Of a stretch of DNA of 64,000 nucleotides, positions 34,490 to 42,513 are shown piece by piece; within the stretch, counting starts at the first letter, position 1; each line of letters starts with the position of its first letter. Source of the DNA: Lacibacter luteus (lineage in GTDB: Bacteria; Bacteroidota; Bacteroidia; Chitinophagales; Chitinophagaceae). The stretch is from contig NZ_SDHW01000006.1 of the NCBI RefSeq assembly GCF_004118265.1, forward strand, positions 124,001 to 188,000. The letters are read 5' to 3'. The position numbers and the translations under genes were made by a program. The notes under the pieces are model-generated. The model was given only the letters and a program-made list of their open reading frames with translations. It had not been told where the DNA came from and ran no database searches.

Positions 34490-34658
34490 TTGTAGTGATT
34501 ATTTTTTTATGAGCGGCAAAAGCAGTAACTGCTTTGCGTTTCAAGAAATTTTCCGAAGCTGCAAAGGTAATAGAAAGCAGCCGAAAGGCGCTTAATTGAA
34601 CAATGCAGAATACTTTGGCATGGTTTTTACAAATGTTAGCTATCTAAAACTCACTTGT

Positions 34659-35141
34659 ATGAAAAAACTTATCATGGCAGCAGTGTTAGTAACAGTAAGC
34701 GTAACATTTGCAAATGCCCAATCGAAAGGAAGCAGCTACAAAACAGCATTAGGTGTGAAATTTTATCCCGGTGCAGGTATTACACTCAAACATTTTGTTG
34801 ATAAAAATGCAATTGAAGGAATTGCCTATTTCTGGAGAGACGGTATTCGTGTAACAGGCCTGTATGAGTTTCATGGAAACATCAACGGTGCTCCCGGTTT
34901 AAAATGGTATGTTGGTCCCGGTGCACACGTTGGTTTCTGGAACAATCGTTACTGGAACAGAAATTATCCGGGTTACGATGGTGGTGCATTAATTGGTATT
35001 GATGGTGTATTGGGTTTGGATTATAAATTCAACGGAGCACCCATCAACATGTCAGTCGACTGGCAACCATCATTTGAATTTGGCGATTATGGTGGCTGGA
35101 GTGGTAACTGGGGCGGTATAGCCATCCGTTATACATTCTAA
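34659..35141 (+). CDS. Small exported beta-strand protein, unknown function
   Basis: A 160-residue protein from ATG 34659 with a clear signal peptide (MKKLIMAAVLVTVSVTFANA). The mature part is glycine- and aromatic-rich with alternating strands (GVKFYPGAGITLKHF, GLKWYVGPGAHVGFW, GGIAIRYTF at the end), which suggests a small outer-membrane barrel. No family was recognised. A strong terminator follows 26 bases after its stop, so it is probably a monocistronic gene. Confidence 0.7.
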   Translation: MKKLIMAAVLVTVSVTFANAQSKGSSYKTALGVKFYPGAGITLKHFVDKNAIEGIAYFWRDGIRVTGLYEFHGNINGAPGLKWYVGPGAHVGFWNNRYWNRNYPGYDGGALIGIDGVLGLDYKFNGAPINMSVDWQPSFEFGDYGGWSGNWGGIAIRYTF

Positions 35142-35166
35142 CCGAAAGTTATCTTATGATAGCGGT

Positions 35167-35213
35167 AAAAGGATACACTTAAACAGGAAAATTAAGTTTA
35201 AGTGTATCCTTTT
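35167..35213 (+). terminator. Strong intrinsic terminator
   Basis: An 18-base stem (35167-35184 with 35196-35213) with an 11-base loop and a final T run, 26 bases after the small exported protein gene. Confidence 0.85.
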
Positions 35214-35224
35214 TTACACGAGGC

Positions 35225-35257
35225 TTTGCTTACTTTTAAGTATCAGAATTAACTCTG
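35225..35257 (+). promoter_or_regulatory. Promoter of a candidate small RNA
   Basis: TTTG (35225-35228), 21 bases, then TAACTCTG (35250-35257), one mismatch from the Bacteroidota consensus TTTG-N19-21-TAnnTTTG. A start site near 35264 is expected. Confidence 0.5.
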
Positions 35258-35263
35258 ATTACC

Positions 35264-35388
35264 CTATAAGAGAACCATAAAAAAGTTCAATTCCTGCGAA
35301 AGACAAGTAATTCTAATCTTATGGAATATCGGAACTTGGATCCGCCTATCCCTTGAAAACTTCCCGAAACGGAAGTTTTTCTTTTTTT
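35264..35388 (+). ncRNA. Candidate free-standing small RNA of about 125 nt
   Basis: No ORF occupies this stretch, yet it has a promoter in front and a terminator at its end: AAAACTTCC (35356-35364) pairs with GGAAGTTTT (35371-35379), followed by T8-rich sequence to 35388. Inside, AAGTTC (35283-35288) pairs with GAACTT (35332-35337) and ATTCC (35290-35294) with GGAAT (35323-35327), giving a long hairpin with a large apical part. A 6S-type RNA is possible because of this shape, but I cannot confirm any family. Confidence 0.45.
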
Positions 35389-35454
35389 ACCCTGTTTTGT
35401 TCTCCCTCCTTTACATCGGCTAAATCTGTTTCTTTGTAGAAAGAAATTGCCTTC

Positions 35455-37101
35455 ATGATCGATAATTACCAGATAGCCGACCGTTTTTCATTATTAAGCA
35501 AACTCATGGACATCCATGGTGAAGATGCCTTTAAAGCAAAAACTTATGCAGCCGCAGCATTTAATATTGAAAAACTGCCGGTGCAGTTAGCCGAAGTTGA
35601 AGCAGCTAAAATTTCTACGTACAAAGGCATTGGTGCAAGCACTGCAAAAAAAGTAGTGGAGATTTTGCAAACAGGCGAACTGCAGGTGCTAAACGATTTA
35701 ATTGCCCGTACACCTTCCGGTGTAATTGAAATGCTGCAGATAAAAGGTATTGGTCCGAAGAAAATTTCAACCATCTGGAAAGAGATGGAAATTGAAAGCA
35801 TTGGTGAATTACTCTATGCCTGTAACGAAAACCGTTTGCTGCTGTTTAAAGGCTTTGGTGAAAAAACACAGCAGAATGTAAAAGAGTCGATCGAATTTTT
35901 TCTGCAACATAAGGATATTCATTTGTATGCCGATGTGGAAGCATATGCATTGGCGGTTGATAAAAATCTGCGTACACATTTTACTGATCATCAGTTTGAA
36001 CTAACAGGCGAGTTCAGACGACAGATGGAAATTATTCACCAGCTGGAATGGGTTACCACAGCAGCGGTTGCAACACTGCTGCCTGTTTTTACCAATCATA
36101 ATTTTGAAATAAAAGAACAGCGTGAAGATTTTTTGTGGGTAAAAGGGCCTGAAAATATTTCGCTGCAGTTTCATATTGCAGCCAACGATGTATTTGGAAG
36201 CACGCTGTTTACAACATCGGCAGCTGAAGAATTTTTGCAAAGCTGGGGCGAAGTAAAACCTGCTGCAGAAGAACAACTCTTGTTTGAAGAAAAAGGTATT
36301 GCCTTTCTTCCTTCCTGTCTGCGGGAAGAATACAATGCAGAACCTGTAAACGACCTGATCAATGTATCATCGATCAAAGGCATTATACACAGCCACAGTA
36401 ATTGGAGCGATGGTGGCGAAACCATTGAAACCATGGCACGCCATGCACAGCAAATGGGTTTTGAATACCTGGTGATAAGCGACCACAGTAAAAGCGCCGG
36501 TTATGCCAATGGTTTAAGTGTGGAGCGTATTGAACAACAGCACCGGTACATTGATGAGCTCAACAGCAAACTCAATGGCTTCCGTATTTTTAAAAGTATT
36601 GAAGCCGATATTTTAGGTGATGGTTCGCTGGATTACGATGATGATACATTGGCAAGTTTTGATCTGGTGATTGCATCGGTACACAGCAATTTAAAAATGA
36701 ACGAAGAGAAAGCGATGATGCGTGTACTGAATGCGATTGAAAATCCGTACACCACTATTCTCGGACATATGACGGGACGCTTGTTGTTAAGCCGTGCAGG
36801 TTACCCACTCGATCATAAAAAAATTATTGACGCCTGCGTTGCCAACAGCGTAGTGATAGAACTGAATGCACACCCCCGCCGTTTGGATATTGACTGGCGC
36901 TGGATACCGTATGCGTTAGCCAAAGGTGCCATGATCTCCATTGACCCCGATGCGCACGAGCTGAGTGGTTACAACGATATTAAATACGGTGTACTGGCTG
37001 CACAGAAAGGACGCCTCACCAACAGCCGCAACTTAAGCAGCTTTGGTTTAAAAGAATTTGAAGAATACATTATGGATGTGCGGATGGAGAAAGGGATTTG
37101 A
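35455..37101 (+). CDS. PolX-like protein with PHP nuclease domain and degenerate polymerase domain
   Basis: A 548-residue homologue of bacterial PolX. Residues about 1-150 hold helix-hairpin-helix segments (YKGIGASTAKKV, IKGIGPKKIST, FKGFGEKTQQN). The family-X palm follows, but the usual GSLRR...DLD is here TGEFRR...Q196-L-E198, and the third carboxylate is Q238 (SLQFHIA), so polymerisation should be lost. The PHP domain (about 308-540) keeps its metal ligands: H312/H314, D343-H344, E383, H410, H438, D499 and H501. Expected activity is 3'-5' exonuclease or phosphoesterase, perhaps in repair. Confidence 0.88.
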   Translation: MIDNYQIADRFSLLSKLMDIHGEDAFKAKTYAAAAFNIEKLPVQLAEVEAAKISTYKGIGASTAKKVVEILQTGELQVLNDLIARTPSGVIEMLQIKGIGPKKISTIWKEMEIESIGELLYACNENRLLLFKGFGEKTQQNVKESIEFFLQHKDIHLYADVEAYALAVDKNLRTHFTDHQFELTGEFRRQMEIIHQLEWVTTAAVATLLPVFTNHNFEIKEQREDFLWVKGPENISLQFHIAANDVFGSTLFTTSAAEEFLQSWGEVKPAAEEQLLFEEKGIAFLPSCLREEYNAEPVNDLINVSSIKGIIHSHSNWSDGGETIETMARHAQQMGFEYLVISDHSKSAGYANGLSVERIEQQHRYIDELNSKLNGFRIFKSIEADILGDGSLDYDDDTLASFDLVIASVHSNLKMNEEKAMMRVLNAIENPYTTILGHMTGRLLLSRAGYPLDHKKIIDACVANSVVIELNAHPRRLDIDWRWIPYALAKGAMISIDPDAHELSGYNDIKYGVLAAQKGRLTNSRNLSSFGLKEFEEYIMDVRMEKGI

Positions 37102-37236
37102 GTTGATATTAGATTGTACTAACAACAAAGTAAATTGCATAACACTAACCTATTTATTTTCAAGTAGTGTTTTTTAGAGGATGGCGCCTTATATCATATA
37201 TTTACGTATTGTTAGCTGCTTTGTGACGACCTACAA

Positions 37237-37752
37237 ATGACAAACAAATCAATTTTTTATTTTCTCATTTTGGCTTTCGTAGTTTTCTCTTGCAGACAAA
37301 ACGCAAAAGACACTTTTGATTATAGTTTGCTTCAAGTTGACACGAATTACATCAAAGTCTTTAAATACGACTCTGCTTTATACACTTTTCCAAAATTCTC
37401 TGAACCATTAGCCCTGACAAATGACGATGTAAAACTTGTAGACAGTTTACTGGTTGACGCAGTTCAAAAATTTAATCAGACAAACAGCAAAGGACTTTAT
37501 GAGGAATTCAATAAACAATTTTCCATTGACAGTTTCACTATTGACTTGACCAAATACAAGCGACAATATTTTCCGTACAAAGACAACAATGGACAAAAAG
37601 TATTTCAGCTTATTTGCTTCTCATCACCTTTTGCTGACTGGAAAGAGAAAATTTATTCAGGCAGACTTCATGGAGGTATTACAAAATTCACTTTACGAGT
37701 AAACTTGTCTGACAAAAAAGCTGACGAGTTTTCAATTGGTGGCTACGGATAA
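37237..37752 (+). CDS. Hypothetical lipoprotein, cassette-like
   Basis: A 171-residue protein with a lipobox signal (FVVFSC, Cys at about residue 19). The rest (VDTNYIKVFKYDSALYTFPK, then a lysine/aspartate-rich globular part) matches no family I recognise. Base use differs from neighbours: it favours GAC and ACA codons and is AT-rich. GTTAGCTGC precedes it (37210-37218) and GCTGCCAAC follows the stop, hinting at a gene-cassette origin. Confidence 0.6.
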   Translation: MTNKSIFYFLILAFVVFSCRQNAKDTFDYSLLQVDTNYIKVFKYDSALYTFPKFSEPLALTNDDVKLVDSLLVDAVQKFNQTNSKGLYEEFNKQFSIDSFTIDLTKYKRQYFPYKDNNGQKVFQLICFSSPFADWKEKIYSGRLHGGITKFTLRVNLSDKKADEFSIGGYG

Positions 37753-37910
37753 AGCTGCTGCCAACAGGTGCATTTGTGTTATGTCGGCGGACTGATAACG
37801 CCGCTACTTCGCAGGTGAGTCTGGTGCAACCGACTCGACGTTTAATAATCAAGAAATGAATGAAACACGCTTAGCCCCTCGCAGGAGACTCGGCTACAAA
37901 TAAATTTTAA
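37753..37910. other. Intergenic remnant with hairpins between two cassette-like ORFs
   Basis: A 158-base GC-richer spacer that starts with GCTGCCAACAGGTGC and contains the hairpin 37817-37836 (GAGTC/GACTC with inner GGT/ACC pairing). It resembles half of a degenerate recombination site of the attC type, but no complete site can be drawn. Confidence 0.35.
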
Positions 37911-38555
37911 ATGGCAATTACCCTTCTACATAAGGACTTGAGAATTCAGATCTTTGACGACTCCGCATTTAATCAAACAGCAGACAGTCCGACAAGTTAT
38001 GATAAAGTCATTCAAGCAGACAAAGACAAACAATATTCATCAATTTCACAGCATGCTATAAAAATCTATAGAGATAATAATCTTATTAGCAGTGCCATTA
38101 TTTTGGCAACCGGTGGCGGCACAGGTGTTCATAGCGACACAGCTTTAATTGACGAGAATAATTTAATAATTCGCTGCTGTAACAAATTATTCAGTTTAAC
38201 TCTACCCGAATTAACAATAAACTGGATGGCAGAACCAGATTTGGCAACATGCTTTTCAATTCATAAATACCAGAACTCTTACATTACTCATGGAGAAACA
38301 TCCATAGCAAGAATTGACAAGAATGGAAATATCATTTGGAGTTATGGTGGCGCCGACATTTTTGTTAGACTTTATGATGGGAATCCCTTTGAAATGCATG
38401 AGACTTATATTGAACTGATGGATTTCAATGGCAGCATATATAAAATTGATTACAATGGAGAAACGATTGACCATCAGGAATCCGACTATTATAAACAACA
38501 ACCTGTGACAGTTTATTTAAAACCTAAAAAGCCATGGTGGAAATTTTGGGCCTAA
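37911..38555 (+). CDS. Hypothetical protein, cassette-like
   Basis: A 214-residue soluble protein without signal peptide. It has a beta-rich body (AIILATGGGTGVHSDTALID, SIARIDKNGNIIWSYGG, YIELMDFNGSIYKIDYNG), reminiscent of propeller blades, and ends in an unusual aromatic tail (KPKKPWWKFW). No family recognised. Like its neighbour it is AT-rich with codon use unlike the flanking genes, and lies in the same probable accessory patch. Confidence 0.6.
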   Translation: MAITLLHKDLRIQIFDDSAFNQTADSPTSYDKVIQADKDKQYSSISQHAIKIYRDNNLISSAIILATGGGTGVHSDTALIDENNLIIRCCNKLFSLTLPELTINWMAEPDLATCFSIHKYQNSYITHGETSIARIDKNGNIIWSYGGADIFVRLYDGNPFEMHETYIELMDFNGSIYKIDYNGETIDHQESDYYKQQPVTVYLKPKKPWWKFWA

Positions 38556-38613
38556 GTCAACTTCATAAAATCTAGTGCAACTATTTTGATGAAGGCATCT
38601 ATCTTTCCCTTAT

Positions 38614-38635
38614 CGGTTGGAGTCTCCTCCAACCG
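38614..38635. repeat. Perfect 9-bp hairpin (dispersed-repeat type)
   Basis: CGGTTGGAG and CTCCAACCG are separated by TCTC. There is no T run, so it is less like a terminator than like the short palindromic repeats scattered in Bacteroidota genomes. It lies in a 264-base gap otherwise without genes. Confidence 0.5.
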
Positions 38636-38794
38636 AAACAACATAAACAATTACGATGTACGTTTTCTGTTACTCATAACAAAAACAGCATCCTTTCTTC
38701 TATTATAACGAAAGAACATTTTGCCCTACCTGTTTGGTCAGGCATTATCCTGTCATCTGTTGGTGCAGCACTTCCCGCCGCAATCATAAACCGC

Positions 38795-38802
38795 TAACTT
38801 TG
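38795..38802 (+). promoter_or_regulatory. Candidate -7 element upstream of the HTH-membrane gene
   Basis: TAACTTTG fits TAnnTTTG and lies 17 bases before the ATG at 38820. No clear -33 TTTG at the right spacing. Confidence 0.4.
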
Positions 38803-38819
38803 CTCAAAGCATTTCTTTA

Positions 38820-39419
38820 ATGGAAGTATATAAGAAGATCGTTCATGCAAGAAAACAAAAAGGGCTTACGCAGGAGCAACTTGCAGATTTATCGAACGTA
38901 ACGGTCCGCACTATTCAGCGGATTGAAAGTGGTGAGAGTATGCCAAGAGCGTATACGTTAAAAGCAATTGCAACTGCCCTCAACATCAGTTTTGAAGAAC
39001 TAACAGCGGATAATAACCTTGCAGAACATTTACCTGCTTCCGAAAGCACGGTTCAAACTCCCGACTATACAGACAGCAAACATACGCTCAAAATAATTTG
39101 TCTTTCCTGTTTCAGTTACCTGGTAGTTCCCTTTATCCATTTTCTTATACCAACCCGTTTGCTAAAAAAATCAAATGAACAGAATCCAACGATCGTTGCA
39201 TTTGCAAAAAAAATGATCAGGACGCAGTTGTATTGGAAGGTTGCACTTTGGCTGCTGCTTTTAGGTACCCTGGCATATAATCTGATAATGGCTGCCTGGT
39301 TTCAAAAAAACTATCTCATCAGTTATCTCGTTCCTTTTTTTGCCATGTATTTTCTTAACGCAATTATTATCAGCATCACTCTCCTGCGCATTCAAAAGAC
39401 CGACTTTTCCTTGAAGTAG
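38820..39419 (+). CDS. Membrane-anchored XRE-type helix-turn-helix protein
   Basis: Residues about 1-65 are an XRE/Cro helix-turn-helix (QKGLTQEQLADLSNVTVRTIQRIESGE). Residues about 95-199 form three or four transmembrane segments (ICLSCFSYLVVPFIHFLIP, VALWLLLLGTLAYNLIMAAW, LVPFFAMYFLNAIIISITLL). This fusion is a recurring type in Bacteroidota and could report a membrane signal to DNA. Targets unknown; the adjacent aspartic-protease-like gene is in the same direction but 113 bases away. Confidence 0.8.
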   Translation: MEVYKKIVHARKQKGLTQEQLADLSNVTVRTIQRIESGESMPRAYTLKAIATALNISFEELTADNNLAEHLPASESTVQTPDYTDSKHTLKIICLSCFSYLVVPFIHFLIPTRLLKKSNEQNPTIVAFAKKMIRTQLYWKVALWLLLLGTLAYNLIMAAWFQKNYLISYLVPFFAMYFLNAIIISITLLRIQKTDFSLK

Positions 39420-39532
39420 CCAGTTTAACTTCTTGATTGTCCGTAAAATTCGTAGTAACGTCGGGGAAATGTCGGGCAAAATGCGGGTGCAGTTAAAACG
39501 ATCTGTTACAGTTTTGCATACCAAAAAAGTAA

Positions 39533-40516
39533 ATGATGTATACAAAATTGAAATCGATCAAACAAAGTGCTGCAGTTATTTTCTTTATGCTTCTTGTTGC
39601 TGATACAGCAAAAGCACAAGTTGCGTCCGCTATTCCCGACAACCAACTGCTGCTCCCGGCAAAAGCGCAAACAATTACTTTCTATTGGCAGGGAGATAGT
39701 ATTAACGCAAAATGGGAAGAACATACGGCCATCCTTTTACCTGTAAAACTAAAAAACTGTCCACGCCGGTTTTATATGCAGTTCGATCTGGGTTCGCCTT
39801 ATTCACTTTTTTATAAAAATAAACTGCGTGCCATTCAGGCCAGGTATCCCAAAGCAGTACAGTTAAAAGAAACGGATCATGAACTGACTGACTATTCTTT
39901 TCATGTAGACAAAATGCCGGTTTCTGCAAAACAGATAGCTGTAAAAGCGTTCGATAGTTCAACTGTAAACTGGAGCGACAAAAACAGTATAGAAATTATC
40001 GGCACAATTGGTGCAGACTTGCTCGATGGCAAAGTTGGCATCATTGATTATCCAAAAAAGAAATTGACCATTTCAGCAGCAATTCCGGTAGAGTTAGCAG
40101 CAAATGCTCCGTTAACAGATTTCATCTACATACAGCGTAGGATATTACTGCCTGCAGTAATAAAAGGTAAACAAACATTGCTTTATTTTGATACAGGATC
40201 CAGCATGTTCGAGTTGCTGACAAACCGGAAAACGGTTGAGTTGCTTGCTGTTGATAAACAGGTTATACAAAGCAACGTAAAATCATGGGGAAGCTATTTA
40301 ACTGCAAACACCGTTGCAACAAACGACAGTATAGAAATCGGCAACAGCAAAATACCTTTAAACAAAGCAACGTATATTGATGGTGCCAGTAATTCGCAGG
40401 CAGAGCAGATGATGAAAATGGGAATCGGTGGTATGACGGGTAATAAACTTTTTTTAAACTATACGTTGATCATCGACACAAAAAATAAAAAATTCGGACT
40501 TGTTCGTTCGATGTAA
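39533..40516 (+). CDS. Exported aspartic-protease-like protein with two D-x-G-S sites
   Basis: A 327-residue protein with a signal peptide (about 1-29, VIFFMLLVADTAKAQ). Two retropepsin-like signatures are present, FDLGSPYS near residue 83 and FDTGSSMF near residue 220, each within an alternating-strand context, so the chain could form a two-lobed aspartic protease from one polypeptide. ATG at 39533 is directly followed by a second ATG; either could start. Substrate unknown; probably periplasmic. Confidence 0.65.
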   Translation: MMYTKLKSIKQSAAVIFFMLLVADTAKAQVASAIPDNQLLLPAKAQTITFYWQGDSINAKWEEHTAILLPVKLKNCPRRFYMQFDLGSPYSLFYKNKLRAIQARYPKAVQLKETDHELTDYSFHVDKMPVSAKQIAVKAFDSSTVNWSDKNSIEIIGTIGADLLDGKVGIIDYPKKKLTISAAIPVELAANAPLTDFIYIQRRILLPAVIKGKQTLLYFDTGSSMFELLTNRKTVELLAVDKQVIQSNVKSWGSYLTANTVATNDSIEIGNSKIPLNKATYIDGASNSQAEQMMKMGIGGMTGNKLFLNYTLIIDTKNKKFGLVRSM

Positions 40517-40575
40517 TAACCATTGCATCGGTTCTCTGTAAGCAAACACAAATTATAAACTATAAATCTTTACTA

Positions 40576-40929
40576 GTGGAACCACAAATTGAGCAGCTAA
40601 TTAAAAAAGCTTACGCAGCCTTTAATGCAAGAGATATTGCTACTGCACTTTCTACCATGCATGCCAATGTTGAATGGCCAAAAGCATTTGAAGGTGGCTA
40701 TGTAAGCGGACACAATGAAATAGAAAAGTACTGGACCCGGCAATGGACAGAGATAAATCCTGTTGTTGAACCGATTAGCTTCAGTGAACGGGAAAATGGC
40801 AGCATCGAAATTACTGTTCATCAAACTGTAAAAAGTTTATTGGATGAGGTACTGTTTGATGGTACTGTAAAACATGTATACAGTTTAGAAGATGGTTTGT
40901 TACGGCAAATGAATATTGAGCTTGAGTAG
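40576..40929 (+). CDS. NTF2-like / SnoaL-like protein
   Basis: A 117-residue single-domain protein starting with GTG at 40576. The pattern AYAAFNARDIATALSTMHANVEW then GHNEIEKYWTRQW is the usual alpha-plus-beta barrel of the nuclear transport factor 2-like superfamily. Such proteins bind or transform small hydrophobic molecules; no catalytic residues are clear. It follows the aspartic-protease-like gene by 59 bases and is closed by a terminator shared with the convergent gene. Confidence 0.75.
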   Translation: MEPQIEQLIKKAYAAFNARDIATALSTMHANVEWPKAFEGGYVSGHNEIEKYWTRQWTEINPVVEPISFSERENGSIEITVHQTVKSLLDEVLFDGTVKHVYSLEDGLLRQMNIELE

Positions 40930-41027
40930 ATCATCTTGGTGTTCTTAAGTTCCGGCAATTACGTCTGACCGGCATGTTGTAACCCGTTATACAATTTATC
41001 TCTTCAATTGTTAACAATACAAGCAAT

Positions 41028-41060
41028 AAAAAAAGTCGCCCAAAAAGGCGACTCTTTTAT
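41028..41060. terminator. Bidirectional terminator
   Basis: AGTCGCC (41034-41040) and GGCGACT (41047-41053) form a seven-base stem with A and T tracts on the two sides. It lies between the NTF2-like gene and the convergent small secreted protein gene. Confidence 0.8.
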
Positions 41061-41078
41061 TATGTTTCCTCAGGTTGA

Positions 41079-41465
41079 TTATTTTTTTACAATCAATGTT
41101 TCTTCGCCGTTGCCTACTGTAAATACAACCGGCTTTTCATTGCTTTTACCAACGATTTCAAAAGTAAGACCTGTAACACCCAGCTCTTCTGTGTTTAACT
41201 GGTACTTACGTTTAATGTTTACACCACTTACAGTTTCCTGGTAAACAATTGCACCCGATTCATCTTTAACCACTACAAGGTATTTTGCATTTTGTGCGTT
41301 GTTGAGCGAAAGTTGAAATACAGGTTGGTTATCTAAGTGTGTAATTAATTTTAATTCTGCTGCAGGCGCAACATCTTCTGTTGTTGTTGCGTTTGCAAAG
41401 TTTACTGTAAAAATTGCTACCAGCGTAACTAATCCGATCACTGCGTTTTTAATTGTCGTTTTCAT
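41079..41465 (-). CDS. Small secreted protein, unknown function
   Basis: A 128-residue protein with a clear signal peptide (about 1-26, ending VNFANA). The mature part is a short beta-sandwich-like chain: LDNQPVFQLSLNNAQNAKYL, VVVKDESGAIVYQETVSG, FEIVGKSNEKPVVFTVGN. The pattern resembles fibronectin-like or secretion-tail domains, but there is only one. Likely transcribed alone, from the 414-base gap upstream. Confidence 0.7.
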   Translation of the reverse strand: MKTTIKNAVIGLVTLVAIFTVNFANATTTEDVAPAAELKLITHLDNQPVFQLSLNNAQNAKYLVVVKDESGAIVYQETVSGVNIKRKYQLNTEELGVTGLTFEIVGKSNEKPVVFTVGNGEETLIVKK

Positions 41466-41879
41466 GTCTTTTAATTTATAAGTTTAATAATTTTTTACTG
41501 TTTCTTTTCGCAGGCAAGTAATCGGGGAAAATCTACCAAGATGCAGATTGTCGATTGTGTAATGTTGGAAGTGTTTTTTGGTTCTCTTATTCCGTTAGCA
41601 TCATCGACAGTACAAAAGTACAGTGCCGCAAACTGCCCCGCAAGTCAAAAAACAGTTGCTTTTATGGTCTTAAATTTTAAAATATTTTGCAAAAACCCTT
41701 TACAGTAAAGGGTTTCAGCCAATAAGGCGAATGATGCCCAATAGCATAAAACGGCCTTAAAAAACCGCATTTTCTTGCATTTCTTTGCATTTTCTCCCAC
41801 GGTATTTGCGTTTAATAGGTTTATTTTTGTTGCCTTAACAATTTCTTAAAGAGATCGATCATATAACCTTATCTGACTG
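41466..41879. other. 414-base intergenic region with a hairpin
   Basis: No gene is seen. It contains the leaders of the divergent secreted-protein and Crp-family genes and a perfect hairpin, AACCCTTTA/TAAAGGGTT with loop CAG (41694-41714). On the minus strand this hairpin is followed by five T and could terminate an unseen transcript or attenuate expression of the secreted protein. Confidence 0.5.
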
Positions 41880-42455
41880 ATGCAGCACAAAAACCTGAAA
41901 CAACAAATCAGTTCGTTTGCCTATTTTTCTAACGATGAGCTGGAATTAATTGTATCGAAATTTATACCTCACTCATTTAAAGCAAAAGCTTTTCTGCAAA
42001 AACAAAACAGAGTTTGTTCGGCTATTCATTTTATTTCAGAAGGGCTTGTGCGCAATTATTATGTACGGAACGATAAAGAGATCACTACCTATTTAGCGTG
42101 TGATAACAGTTTTATTTCGGCTTATGCCAGTTTTATTACACAAACAAACTCCGCAGAAAACATTCAATGTATTGAAGCAACGAAAACACTTTCTATTTCG
42201 CATACCCACATGCAGGAGTTGTACAGAGATGTACCCAATTGGCAAATTATCGGGCGAATACTGGCTGAAAAAAATTACATCTGCATGGCCGATCGGATCT
42301 TAAAATTGCAAGCTGTACCTGCAAAAGATAAATACCTCGACTTTTTATCAACTTCATCAACAAAAATTATTCAGCGCACACCACAGATCTATATTGCTTC
42401 GTTCCTCGGTATTACTCCCGAATCACTCAGCAGAATACGGAAGAGTATTTCTTAA
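41880..42455 (+). CDS. Crp/Fnr-family transcriptional regulator
   Basis: A 191-residue protein with a cyclic-nucleotide-binding-like beta-roll (about 20-115, KAKAFLQKQNRVCSAIHFI, VRNYYVRNDKEITTYLACDN) and a short C-terminal helix-turn-helix (QIYIASFLGITPESLSRIRKS). It has the short format common in Bacteroidota, with no cysteine cluster for an iron-sulphur sensor. It precedes a metallo-beta-lactamase-fold gene by 58 bases and may regulate it. Confidence 0.88.
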   Translation: MQHKNLKQQISSFAYFSNDELELIVSKFIPHSFKAKAFLQKQNRVCSAIHFISEGLVRNYYVRNDKEITTYLACDNSFISAYASFITQTNSAENIQCIEATKTLSISHTHMQELYRDVPNWQIIGRILAEKNYICMADRILKLQAVPAKDKYLDFLSTSSTKIIQRTPQIYIASFLGITPESLSRIRKSIS

Positions 42456-42513
42456 CAATTGGTAAGTAACGCTGCCTGTTGTCCAATTAGTTTTGTTCAA
42501 CAAGCATTACAGC

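Noticed and set aside
35264-35388. tRNA or tmRNA at the small-RNA candidate
   Set aside because: No cloverleaf, T-arm GGTTCRA motif or tag-coding frame; only a long hairpin is visible.
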